In this document: positions 1-5,921 of the stretch, one piece after another
How the letters are laid out: each line of letters begins with the position of its first letter
Position numbering within the stretch: position 1 is the first letter of the stretch
From: Patescibacteria group bacterium
GTDB taxonomy: Bacteria > Patescibacteria > UBA1384 > JAMDBS01
Assembly (NCBI GenBank): GCA_023487325.1
Contig: JAMDBS010000019.1
Coordinates: 1-7,986, forward strand
Direction of reading: 5' to 3'
Length of the DNA stretch: 7,986 nt
Notes under the pieces: model-generated
Told to the model about the DNA's origin: nothing
The model's input: only the letters and a program-made list of their open reading frames with translations
Database searches by the model: none
Position numbers and translations under genes: made by a program

Positions 1-8
1 TCCGATCT
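1..8. other. Possible Illumina adapter remnant at the contig edge
   Basis: The first eight bases, TCCGATCT, are identical to the 3' end of the standard Illumina adapter (which ends ...CTTCCGATCT). Read in the frame of the ATPase that follows, they give Arg-Ser just before Asp-Ile-Val-Leu. MgtA-family proteins normally have T-x-D-x-I-x-L just after the DKTGTLT phosphorylation motif, so an acidic residue is expected where Ser stands. The mismatch lies exactly within the adapter-like bases, which favours untrimmed adapter over genomic sequence. Eight bases can match by chance. Confidence 0.5.
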
Positions 9-1529
9 GATATAGTTTTAATAAAACATTGTGATGTTTTCGGCCAAGAAAATGAAAATATTCTTCGTCTGGCGTATTTAAATAGTTATTTTCAAAGCGG
101 ACTGGAAAATTTGCTCGATAAAGCCGTTATTAATCACAAGAAATTTCCGCTAACAAATGTTAGTAAGCTCGATGAAGTCCCGTATGATTTTGTGCGAAAA
201 TCTTTGTCGATTATTGTTTCGGATAATAAAAAATTAGTGCTCATTAATAAGGGCGCGCCCGAAGAAGTTATTCCGCGCTGCAATTATTTTTCTGATAATA
301 ATAAGACCAAGAAAATTGATAAAAAAATCCATCAAAAAATAAACGATATTTATCAAAAATACAGCGAAGAGGGACTTAGGGTTCTGGCTGTCGCCTACAA
401 AGCAGTGCAAAAACAAGATTCATACTCTCGAACTGATGAAAATAATTTGATTTTAGCGGGATTTATTGCTTTTTTTGATCCGCCCAAGCGCACCGCCAAA
501 GAAGCAATCAAAAAATTAGAAGAATTAAATATAAAACTAAAAGTTATTTCTGGCGATAACGAATTAGTAGTGAAAAAAATATGCGGTGAGCTGGAAATGG
601 ACATTGGAAAGGTTTTAACGGGGAATAGCATCGATGCTCTAAGCGATCACGAATTAGATAAATATGTTGAAATATATAACTTATTTGCCCGGATTTCACC
701 TTTGCAAAAAGAAAGGATTGTTAATGCGCTCAAGCGTAACAAACACATTATTGGTTTTTTGGGGGACGGAATTAACGATGCACCTTCAATTAAAGCGGCT
801 GATGTAGGAATTTCGGTCAACAATGCAACCGATGTTGCTAAAGGCACTGCTCAAATAATCTTGCTGGAAAAAAGTTTAACGATCTTAAGCGAGGTGGTTG
901 CTGAAGGCCGCAGGGTTTTTGCCAATGTTATTAAATATATTAAAATGGGTGCCAGTTCGAACTTTGGCAATATGATTAGTATGGCCGGCGCGAGTGTAAT
1001 TTTACCGTTTTTACCTATGACTCCGGCTCAAATCCTATTAAATAATTTTCTCTATGATACTTCTCAATTGGCTATCCCTACTGATAAAGTCGATAAGGAA
1101 TATTTAACCGTACCAAGGCCATGGCATATAAATTTTATTAAAAAATTCATTATATTTATTGGTCCAGTAAGCTCAATTTTTGATTTTCTTACTTTTGGCA
1201 TAATGTGGTACGTATTTCACGCCAGTCCAGAACTTTTTCATACAGGCTGGTTTGTGGAGTCATTAACCACACAAATTTTGGTAGTACATATAATTCGAAC
1301 CAATAAGATTCCCTTTGTCGAAAGTTGGCCAAGTAAAACCCTGCTTTTTGCTACTTTGGGAATTATCTTGTTAGGATGGATTTTGCCCTACACTTTTATA
1401 GGCCGGTTAATCGGTTTTCAGCCCCTACCAGCATTTTTCTTTATAATCTTAGCTATAATGTCGATAATTTATTTAATCTTAGTTCAAATAGTCAAAAAGT
1501 GGTTTAACAAAAAATTTGGCTTTGAATAA
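3..1529 (+). CDS. mgtA: Magnesium-translocating P-type ATPase, MgtA type (5'-truncated)
   Basis: This is a P-type (P3B, MgtA/MgtB-like) ATPase that imports Mg2+ across the cytoplasmic membrane using ATP. The frame is open from the left edge, so the gene starts outside the window. About 508 of the roughly 900 residues usual for the family are present. The actuator domain, the first four membrane helices and the DKTGT phosphorylation site are missing. Present, numbered from position 3, are the nucleotide-binding KGAPE (about 83-87), DPPK (about 159-162), SGDN (a TGD variant, about 183-186) and the GDGINDAP hinge motif (254-261). After these come the C-terminal membrane helices with MgtA-like stretches such as SSNFGN, LPFLPM, GPVSSIFD and HTGWFVESL. 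The similarity to enterobacterial MgtA runs continuously to the end, including the KKFGFE terminus. No frame disruption is seen. The gene converges on the permease with a 27-nt gap. Family confidence is high; Mg2+ specificity is inferred from similarity. Confidence 0.93.
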   Translation, partial: RSDIVLIKHCDVFGQENENILRLAYLNSYFQSGLENLLDKAVINHKKFPLTNVSKLDEVPYDFVRKSLSIIVSDNKKLVLINKGAPEEVIPRCNYFSDNNKTKKIDKKIHQKINDIYQKYSEEGLRVLAVAYKAVQKQDSYSRTDENNLILAGFIAFFDPPKRTAKEAIKKLEELNIKLKVISGDNELVVKKICGELEMDIGKVLTGNSIDALSDHELDKYVEIYNLFARISPLQKERIVNALKRNKHIIGFLGDGINDAPSIKAADVGISVNNATDVAKGTAQIILLEKSLTILSEVVAEGRRVFANVIKYIKMGASSNFGNMISMAGASVILPFLPMTPAQILLNNFLYDTSQLAIPTDKVDKEYLTVPRPWHINFIKKFIIFIGPVSSIFDFLTFGIMWYVFHASPELFHTGWFVESLTTQILVVHIIRTNKIPFVESWPSKTLLFATLGIILLGWILPYTFIGRLIGFQPLPAFFFIILAIMSIIYLILVQIVKKWFNKKFGFE

Positions 1530-1538
1530 ACGGCCAAA
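1509..1538 (-). terminator. Candidate intrinsic terminator of the minus-strand operon
   Basis: On the minus strand a 6-bp stem TTTGGC / GCCAAA (1533-1538 with 1515-1520) encloses a 12-nt loop and is followed directly by six Ts (1514-1509). It lies about 20 nt beyond the permease stop and inside the 3' end of the convergent mgtA frame. The stem is short and the loop long, so the call is tentative. The same hairpin has no T-run on the plus strand. Confidence 0.35.
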
Positions 1539-1556
1539 GAATAAAAATTTGTTTAT

Positions 1557-2645
1557 CTATTCATCGGTCAAGCGGAATTTAAAAATGGTAATTGCGAGCA
1601 TTAAAATAATCCAACCCAAAATTATAATTAGATTGATAGGATTATTAAATGGCGAGAGCCCGTCGAGCGCTACGCCTCTCAAGGTTCGAAGCAGGGGAGC
1701 TAATGGCAAATATTGCACAATACTAGAAAGCCATTTGGGCAATGAGTCAATCGGAAAAAATACGCCCGCCAAAAACATCATTGGAATAGCGAATGTTTGC
1801 GCCATGCTCTGCGCTGAGTCGGGCGTTTTGGCAAACGAGGCAATAAAAAATCCAATTAACTGAAACAGTATTCCGCCTAAGATTGCTAGCGCTATCACTA
1901 TAAATATATTGCCGTAAATATGCGCATGAAAGCCGTAAACACCAACTGACAATATTAAAGCAATCTGGACAACATTTAAAACAAGCCTAGAAAGCACTTC
2001 TGCGCCAATAAATTGCCAAGATTTTACCGGCGTCGAGGTGATTCTTTTTAAGATTTTATCTTCGCGGTATTTCGAAATACTGACAGAAATACCGATTATC
2101 GAGCCATTCATTAGAGCCATTCCCAAAATTCCCACTAACACAAAGTCAAAATAATTAAAAGGATTATTGCTGCCGGTTTTTACCTGTTCGATTTCAAAAA
2201 GCGGCTTAGCGTTTTGGATTTGAAAACTGGCTTGGGTTAAATAATTATTGATAAAACTCGTCAGCACCGAGCCGGTTTGGGAATTGGCCGGGTCAAAATA
2301 AACAGAAATTTTGTTAGATGAATTAGGGCTTTGGATAGCAAAATTGTCCGGAATAAAAAGCGCGGCCGAAAGCTGGCTTTTTTGGATCTCTTCTTTAGCC
2401 GTGTCTAAGCTCGGCTCATCTTTAAAAGTAAAGAGGTCGGAACTTTTTAAACCGTCTTCGATCTTTTTCGCCAATGTTGATTGCGACTGGTTAATAATAG
2501 TAATTGAGCCAGTAAATCCACTATTATTTTTACCAAAAAATAGTCCGAATATTATCGTAAAAATCAGAGGGAAAATCAGCGCCCAGATAAACGCCTGGCG
2601 GTTGCGAAAAAGCATTTTTAAATCGGCCACAAAGAGTTTAAGCAT
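1557..2645 (-). CDS. ABC-2 type transporter permease
   Basis: This 362-residue membrane subunit belongs to an ABC-2 (DrrB/YhgE/YhfM-like) exporter. One helix lies near the N-terminus (about 19-38), followed by an extracytoplasmic domain of about 125 residues (about 40-165). Five more hydrophobic segments follow at about 167-190, 217-239, 246-272, 283-299 and 336-357. The stretch SKYREDKILKRITSTPVKSWQ (about 191-211, between helices 2 and 3) is the typical cytoplasmic coupling region, and FLAGVFFPIDSLPKWL (291-306) is the usual re-entrant motif before the last helices. The start ATG overlaps the last 8 nt of the ATPase gene and is preceded by GAGGAGG, so the two are translationally coupled subunits of one transporter. 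The substrate cannot be told from sequence; related systems export drugs, lipids or peptides. Its place at the end of a redox-gene cluster may or may not be functional. Confidence 0.9.
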   Translation of the reverse strand: MLKLFVADLKMLFRNRQAFIWALIFPLIFTIIFGLFFGKNNSGFTGSITIINQSQSTLAKKIEDGLKSSDLFTFKDEPSLDTAKEEIQKSQLSAALFIPDNFAIQSPNSSNKISVYFDPANSQTGSVLTSFINNYLTQASFQIQNAKPLFEIEQVKTGSNNPFNYFDFVLVGILGMALMNGSIIGISVSISKYREDKILKRITSTPVKSWQFIGAEVLSRLVLNVVQIALILSVGVYGFHAHIYGNIFIVIALAILGGILFQLIGFFIASFAKTPDSAQSMAQTFAIPMMFLAGVFFPIDSLPKWLSSIVQYLPLAPLLRTLRGVALDGLSPFNNPINLIIILGWIILMLAITIFKFRLTDE

Positions 2646-3564
2646 TTTCCTCCTCAGAAATATTTTTGCCCGTTAGCTCAATAAAAACATCCTCTAATGA
2701 GGCACGGCCAATTGTCATAACTTCGGGGTTGCCTTTGTTAATTAGTGCGACTGCCTTGTTAAGATTGCCTGGCGTTTTTAAGCGCAATTCAAAGTCGTAT
2801 TTTTTTCCTGCCACTATATTTAATTTACCCAATTCTTTTAGTTTGACCAAGGTTTTATCGCTAATTTTTGAATCTAAAAAGTTAATTTTATATGGATTTT
2901 TGGCGCGATGGATCAATTTATGAGTGTCATCAATAGCAATAATTTTTCCTTGATCCATGATCGCTACTCGGTCACAAAGAATTTCCGCTTCCTCCATATA
3001 ATGAGTGGTTAAAATAATAGTTTTGCCTTGTTTTTTTATTCTGGTAATAATTTCCCAAAGATGCCGACGGGAAATAGGGTCTAATCCGGTGGTCGGTTCG
3101 TCTAAAAAAGCAATTTCCGGATCGTTGATCAGGCTGGCAACAATAGAAAATCGTTGGCGCTGGCCGCCGGAAAGGTCGTTAATATAAGATTTTTGTTTAT
3201 TTTCCAGCCCCACCATTTTTAATAATTCATCGGAGGGAAGATGGTTTTTGTAAAAACTGGAAAATAAATCTAAAACTTCTTTTAAGGTTAAATAATGATA
3301 ATAGGCCGAAGATTGCAATTGGATACCAATTCTTTCTTTGATTTTATCGAGATCGGTTTTAACATCGAGGCCAAGCACTTTAATTTCCCCTTGGTTGGGT
3401 TTGCGGAGTCCTTCAATCATTTCCAGCGTCGTAGTTTTTCCCGCGCCATTTTCGCCCAATAAACCAAAAACCTCGCCTCGAGTTACATAGAAGCAAACGT
3501 TATCTACTGCAAATAAATTGCCGTATTTTTTAACCAAATTTTTTACCTCAATCACTTTTTTCAT
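2638..3564 (-). CDS. ABC transporter ATP-binding protein (DrrA/CcmA type)
   Basis: This is the complete ATPase subunit (308 residues) of the exporter whose permease follows. It has Walker A GENGAGKTT (37-45), a Q-loop Gln at about 82-84, the ABC signature LSGGQ (131-135), Walker B IAFLDEP (151-157), a D-loop in TTGLD and the H-loop His188 in TTHYMEEAE. The last 85 or so residues form the accessory C-terminal domain typical of DrrA/NatA-like ATPases (DUF4162-like) and end in the common signature SLEDVFIELTGK. The start ATG lies 6 nt after the stop of the Cys-rich gene and has no clear Shine-Dalgarno, so it probably depends on coupling to upstream translation. The last 8 nt overlap the permease gene. 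The family call is firm; the substrate is unknown. Confidence 0.95.
   Translation of the reverse strand: MKKVIEVKNLVKKYGNLFAVDNVCFYVTRGEVFGLLGENGAGKTTTLEMIEGLRKPNQGEIKVLGLDVKTDLDKIKERIGIQLQSSAYYHYLTLKEVLDLFSSFYKNHLPSDELLKMVGLENKQKSYINDLSGGQRQRFSIVASLINDPEIAFLDEPTTGLDPISRRHLWEIITRIKKQGKTIILTTHYMEEAEILCDRVAIMDQGKIIAIDDTHKLIHRAKNPYKINFLDSKISDKTLVKLKELGKLNIVAGKKYDFELRLKTPGNLNKAVALINKGNPEVMTIGRASLEDVFIELTGKNISEEENA
2649..2655 (-). promoter_or_regulatory. Ribosome binding site of the ABC permease
   Basis: On the minus strand GAGGAGG stands 3 nt before the permease ATG, inside the coding end of the ATPase gene. Its first GAGG gives a normal spacing of 6. It supports the chosen start and coupled translation. 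Confidence 0.65.
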
Positions 3565-3570
3565 TTTTTA

Positions 3571-3792
3571 TTATTCTAGTTCATTAACACAAAAATATCC
3601 ACCGGATAATTTATTTTTTCTATAAACCAAACAACCGCCGCAAATACACATATTATTGGTGTTCATTGCACAAGCGGTTTTGCCCCGGCCGCAAAAAAGT
3701 CTTTCTTTCTTTTCCTTGGCGCATCTAGTATATACCGAGCAATATGGACAAAGACACTCTGATAAATTTTCCTTATTATCTTTAGGTTTCAT
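3571..3792 (-). CDS. Small Cys-rich protein, DUF2769-like
   Basis: A 73-residue protein with ten cysteines (13, 15, 18, 24, 34, 41, 49, 51, 54, 68). The pattern C-x-C-x2-C ... F-C occurs twice: C13/C15/C18 with FC34, and C49/C51/C54 with FC68. The protein therefore looks like a tandem duplication of one metal-binding half-unit. Spacing and style resemble the uncharacterised DUF2769 family, which I recall from archaea and uncultured bacteria; I could not search for it. The cysteines suggest Zn or Fe-S binding, which is inference. The frame is open upstream to 3972, but that extension lies over the flavoprotein gene. The ATG at 3792 has AAGGA seven nt before it, right after the flavoprotein stop, so I chose it. 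It lies between a flavoprotein and an ABC ATPase in the same operon. Function unknown. Confidence 0.8.
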   Translation of the reverse strand: MKPKDNKENLSECLCPYCSVYTRCAKEKKERLFCGRGKTACAMNTNNMCICGGCLVYRKNKLSGGYFCVNELE

Positions 3793-3802
3793 TTTATTTT
3801 CC

Positions 3803-4495
3803 TTATTCAACCTTCCTTTTGGAAACAAATTCATAATCAAATTTTTTTCCGCAATCCTCGCAGAATAAAACTTTTTTGGAGAAGTTAACCAGATTTTCCA
3901 CCAACCCATTAAATTCAGCTTTAATATCCTGATCTTGTTCGAGCCTAGTTCTGTCGCGGGAAGTGTTTTCATCGCTTTCCCCGACCCAGGCCGCGTAAGC
4001 CTGAGGCGGAAAAATTACTCCTAATTTAGTCATGAAATTCATTAAATTTCCTACCACATGTTGATATCCATCCTCGTGACCTAAAACCATAATTCCACCA
4101 ATTTTATTTTTTACCAGTACCTTTTTAAATACCGAGCAGGAATTTTCTAAAGAATTTAATCTCTCAATCACTTTTTGCGCTAAGCTGGAATGGCTACCCC
4201 AATAAATTGGTGTGGCAAAAATAATAATATCAGAATATAAAATCGCATCATAGATTTTTTTCATCTCATCGGTTTTATCAGTTTGGGTAATAAGGCAGGG
4301 GTGAACACACATTTTGGGATTAACAGAATAATGGTGTTCGCACGGTCTTAGTTTTAATTCGGAAGCAATAATAATCTCTTTTTCAATTTCTTTATTTTTA
4401 ATCTGATCAAAAGCATTTTTAAGAAGATAGTATGTATTTGATTCTTTTCCGCGCTGCGATAGACATAATCCCAATATTTTTAGTTTTTTTAGCAT
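3803..4495 (-). CDS. NADPH-dependent FMN reductase / iron-sulfur flavoprotein-like
   Basis: A 230-residue protein with a flavodoxin-like fold of the WrbA / NADPH-dependent FMN reductase group, probably cytoplasmic. The N-terminal strand LKILGLCLS leads into a phosphate-binding loop SQRGKESNT (13-21). The isoalloxazine-side loop TPIYWGSHS (95-103) and a third loop GHEDG (139-143) follow in the usual order. Three cysteines (52, 63, 67) sit where iron-sulfur flavoproteins carry their cluster motif, but the spacing C-x10-C-x3-C is not the standard compact one. A second unusual point is the C-terminal tail with CEDC (213-216), resembling half of a zinc ribbon or rubredoxin knuckle. AAGAGG precedes the ATG. 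It is 10 nt upstream of the Cys-rich gene and 25 nt downstream of the two-helix membrane gene. The flavin-binding call is strong; the electron donor and acceptor are not known. Confidence 0.85.
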   Translation of the reverse strand: MLKKLKILGLCLSQRGKESNTYYLLKNAFDQIKNKEIEKEIIIASELKLRPCEHHYSVNPKMCVHPCLITQTDKTDEMKKIYDAILYSDIIIFATPIYWGSHSSLAQKVIERLNSLENSCSVFKKVLVKNKIGGIMVLGHEDGYQHVVGNLMNFMTKLGVIFPPQAYAAWVGESDENTSRDRTRLEQDQDIKAEFNGLVENLVNFSKKVLFCEDCGKKFDYEFVSKRKVE

Positions 4496-4520
4496 AAAAT
4501 CCTCTTAATTTTCATTAGTA

Positions 4521-4730
4521 TTATTTAAGAAAATAAATTTCAAATCCGTAAAAACCATGGATTGTCGCTAAAATAATTAAAATTATCCAAAGAAATCTCA
4601 TATGGACCCACAATGGAGTTCTAATTATTCTTAAGCCCGTAAGTATCTGAAAAACTAGCAAAATATAAATTATCATTCCCAGCCAAACATGCAACGGCTT
4701 GGTGAAAATAATTGGGTCGGGCAAAATCAT
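4521..4730 (-). CDS. Small two-helix membrane protein with possible haem-ligand histidines
   Basis: A 69-residue protein with two hydrophobic helices (about 15-32 and 46-64) joined by an Arg-rich loop (R34, R37, R45). By the positive-inside rule the loop is cytoplasmic and both ends face outward. His14 begins helix 1 and His58 is near the end of helix 2, so both lie toward the same, outer face, as expected for a bis-His b-type haem site. His43 is in the loop. It resembles half of a cytochrome b561-like or DUF4405-like four-helix bundle and might dimerise; this is inference. The start is set by an ATGA overlap with the cupredoxin stop and by AAGGAAAGG 10 nt upstream. A longer frame reaches 4772 but would run through the cupredoxin copper motif. 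I do not recognise a named family with certainty. Confidence 0.75.
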   Translation of the reverse strand: MILPDPIIFTKPLHVWLGMIIYILLVFQILTGLRIIRTPLWVHMRFLWIILIILATIHGFYGFEIYFLK

Positions 4731-5095
4731 TGGACAATAACCTTTCCTTGCATATATGGATGGATAGAACAATGAAAACTATATGTACCGGCAGTGCTAA
4801 AAGTATGCTTAAAGCTCTCGCCGGGTTTTAAATCACCGCTGTCGAATGAACTAAAAGTAACAGTGTGAGTAGTTGAATCATTATTAATAAAAGTTACTTC
4901 TTGATTTGCGCTGATCGTTAATTCCTGGGGCGCGAAAGCAAAGTTTTTAATAGTTATTGTATTTTGATTGGTGGTTACTTGGTTGTTATTAGTATTAGCA
5001 GGCGAAGAGTTTTTGTTGGTATTACAGCTAGCGCCTGTAAATATTAAAGTTATTAAGGCAAAAGTTAGCAAAAATTTTATATTTGTTTGTTTCAT
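4727..5095 (-). CDS. Cupredoxin (type 1 copper protein), predicted lipoprotein
   Basis: A 122-residue plastocyanin/azurin-like cupredoxin. A signal peptide (about 1-23) ends at Cys24 in TGASC. This is an imperfect lipobox, with Gly rather than Leu at -3, so lipid anchoring is likely but not certain. An Asn/Thr/Ser-rich linker (about 25-46) precedes the domain. The domain opens with ITIKNFAFAPQELTI and carries the full type 1 copper set: His77, Cys109, His112 and Met115 (C-x2-H-x2-M). It would be an extracytoplasmic one-electron carrier or copper binder. It is the first gene of the six-gene minus-strand operon, and its stop overlaps the start of the two-helix protein (ATGA). Its promoter sits so close to the ATG that the mRNA is probably leaderless. 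Family call is firm; redox partners are inferred from neighbours. Confidence 0.92.
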   Translation of the reverse strand: MKQTNIKFLLTFALITLIFTGASCNTNKNSSPANTNNNQVTTNQNTITIKNFAFAPQELTISANQEVTFINNDSTTHTVTFSSFDSGDLKPGESFKHTFSTAGTYSFHCSIHPYMQGKVIVQ

Positions 5096-5101
5096 ATTTA
5101 T

Positions 5102-5130
5102 ATTATAGAATTAAGTCGTAATAATTACAA
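5102..5130 (-). promoter_or_regulatory. Promoter of the cupredoxin operon (likely leaderless)
   Basis: On the minus strand a perfect -10 TATAAT (5107-5102) lies 17 nt after TTGTAA (5130-5125), a 4-of-6 match to the -35 consensus. Only 6 nt separate the -10 from the cupredoxin ATG, so transcription would start on or within a base or two of the A of ATG, leaving no room for a Shine-Dalgarno. Confidence 0.7.
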
Positions 5131-5148
5131 ATTAATTGTTTTGTAATT
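5123..5148. promoter_or_regulatory. Inverted repeat, candidate operator between divergent genes
   Basis: AATTACAA (5123-5130) and TTGTAATT (5141-5148) form a perfect 8-bp inverted repeat around a 10-nt centre. The left arm contains the -35 of the cupredoxin promoter. The right arm contains a matching TTGTAA for the divergent gene. The symmetry and position fit a dimeric regulator, but the region is AT-rich and chance cannot be excluded. Confidence 0.4.
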
Positions 5149-5168
5149 GATGAAATATCTGTAATAAT
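5141..5168 (+). promoter_or_regulatory. Possible promoter of the GHKL-like gene
   Basis: TTGTAA (5141-5146) is followed after 16 nt by AATAAT (5163-5168), which is preceded by TGT as in an extended -10. Transcription would begin near 5175 and leave a leader of about 27 nt that includes a full Shine-Dalgarno. TAAAAT at 5179-5184 is an alternative -10 without a good -35. Confidence 0.35.
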
Positions 5169-5190
5169 TAAATTAAAGTAAAATTATTAT

Positions 5191-5200
5191 AGGAGGTGAT
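5191..5200 (+). promoter_or_regulatory. Full-length Shine-Dalgarno of the GHKL-like gene
   Basis: AGGAGGTGAT is a complete complement to the usual 3' end of bacterial 16S rRNA. It lies 5 nt (counted from AGGAGG) before the ATG at 5202. This decides the start: the GTG at 5196 is part of the Shine-Dalgarno itself and is not a plausible start codon. Confidence 0.85.
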
Positions 5201-5201
5201 T

Positions 5202-5921
5202 ATGTCAGTTGAAACACTAGACAATATAGATGAATTACCCGATTTAACTGTTGAGCCAGTCGCGATTAAAGAAATTAGCGAAAACAAAAGGGAATATTTT
5301 TATAATCTGGCCAATCAACAAGCTAATTATCTTGATACAGAGGAAAAAATTAACGATTTTATCGCCAAGAACTTTGAGGAAAAATCTCCAGAGCTAATAT
5401 TCACCGTCGACTGCGAATTGCGGCTAATTGCTTATGTAAGAAAATTAGTCACCAAACAATTGACTGAACATGGTATTATCCGTGGCGAAGACGAGGAAAA
5501 TGATTTTAATGCTCTGGTTGGCGAGGTTATACGCGATACCCTTCATTCTACAGAACAAGGATTTAGTGAACCTAAATTTACTGTTAGAATAACCAATTTA
5601 AACAATCCGGAAAAATTATCATTTGATACAATAAATCCTGATAAAGTTCCCTGCCGAGATTGGTCCCGAGGAGAAGCTAAAGAAATCGCGAAAAAACTAA
5701 CTGGTAACGAACAAGAAAGCGGTCCGGTAGGTTTAGGCACAAGCTTTCTGCCTGGGTATGTCAAACTCCTTGGAGGAGAAGCCTATTATGCCGATATTGA
5801 GGACGAAAAAGGCAAAAAAAGCTATACTTTATTTCATTTCGAAAAACAACCCGAGAAAAAAGAGGATAGAGAAGAATATACTAAAGAAGTTAGAGAAAGA
5901 CCTGACCTTCAAGGCTATTAG
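5202..5921 (+). CDS. Unrecognised protein with a degenerate GHKL-type ATP-binding domain
   Basis: A 239-residue protein without signal peptide or membrane helices. I do not recognise the whole protein. From about residue 68 on, it follows the order of a GHKL (HATPase_c) domain. An N-box-like helix at 104-116 has E108 and D112, with Asp where the Mg-binding Asn is expected. A strand and turn FDTINPD (141-147) stands where the D-x-G motif should be. A clear G2-like segment GPVGLG (174-179) is followed by a helix ending in LGGE (190-193), and the final strand GKKSYTLFHF (204-213) matches the usual G-x-G-T-x-F-x-F end. There is no phosphoacceptor His domain or receiver. The N-terminal 65 residues are acidic and the tail (216-239) is highly charged. 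It could be an anti-sigma-like or scaffold ATP-binding protein, or an inactive relative. It is divergent from the cupredoxin operon and its stop overlaps that of the recombinase by 4 nt. Confidence 0.8.
   Translation: MSVETLDNIDELPDLTVEPVAIKEISENKREYFYNLANQQANYLDTEEKINDFIAKNFEEKSPELIFTVDCELRLIAYVRKLVTKQLTEHGIIRGEDEENDFNALVGEVIRDTLHSTEQGFSEPKFTVRITNLNNPEKLSFDTINPDKVPCRDWSRGEAKEIAKKLTGNEQESGPVGLGTSFLPGYVKLLGGEAYYADIEDEKGKKSYTLFHFEKQPEKKEDREEYTKEVRERPDLQGY

Noticed and set aside
1516..1863. A 115-codon open frame on the plus strand
   Set aside because: It is antisense to the ABC permease, whose family assignment is clear, and has no convincing initiation signal.
3793..3972. A 60-residue N-terminal extension of the Cys-rich protein, open in frame
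   Set aside because: It lies over the end of the flavoprotein gene, and the ATG at 3792 has its own Shine-Dalgarno right after the flavoprotein stop.
4731..4772. A 14-residue N-terminal extension of the two-helix membrane protein
   Set aside because: It would run through the copper-ligand region of the cupredoxin; the ATGA overlap and Shine-Dalgarno point to the ATG at 4730.
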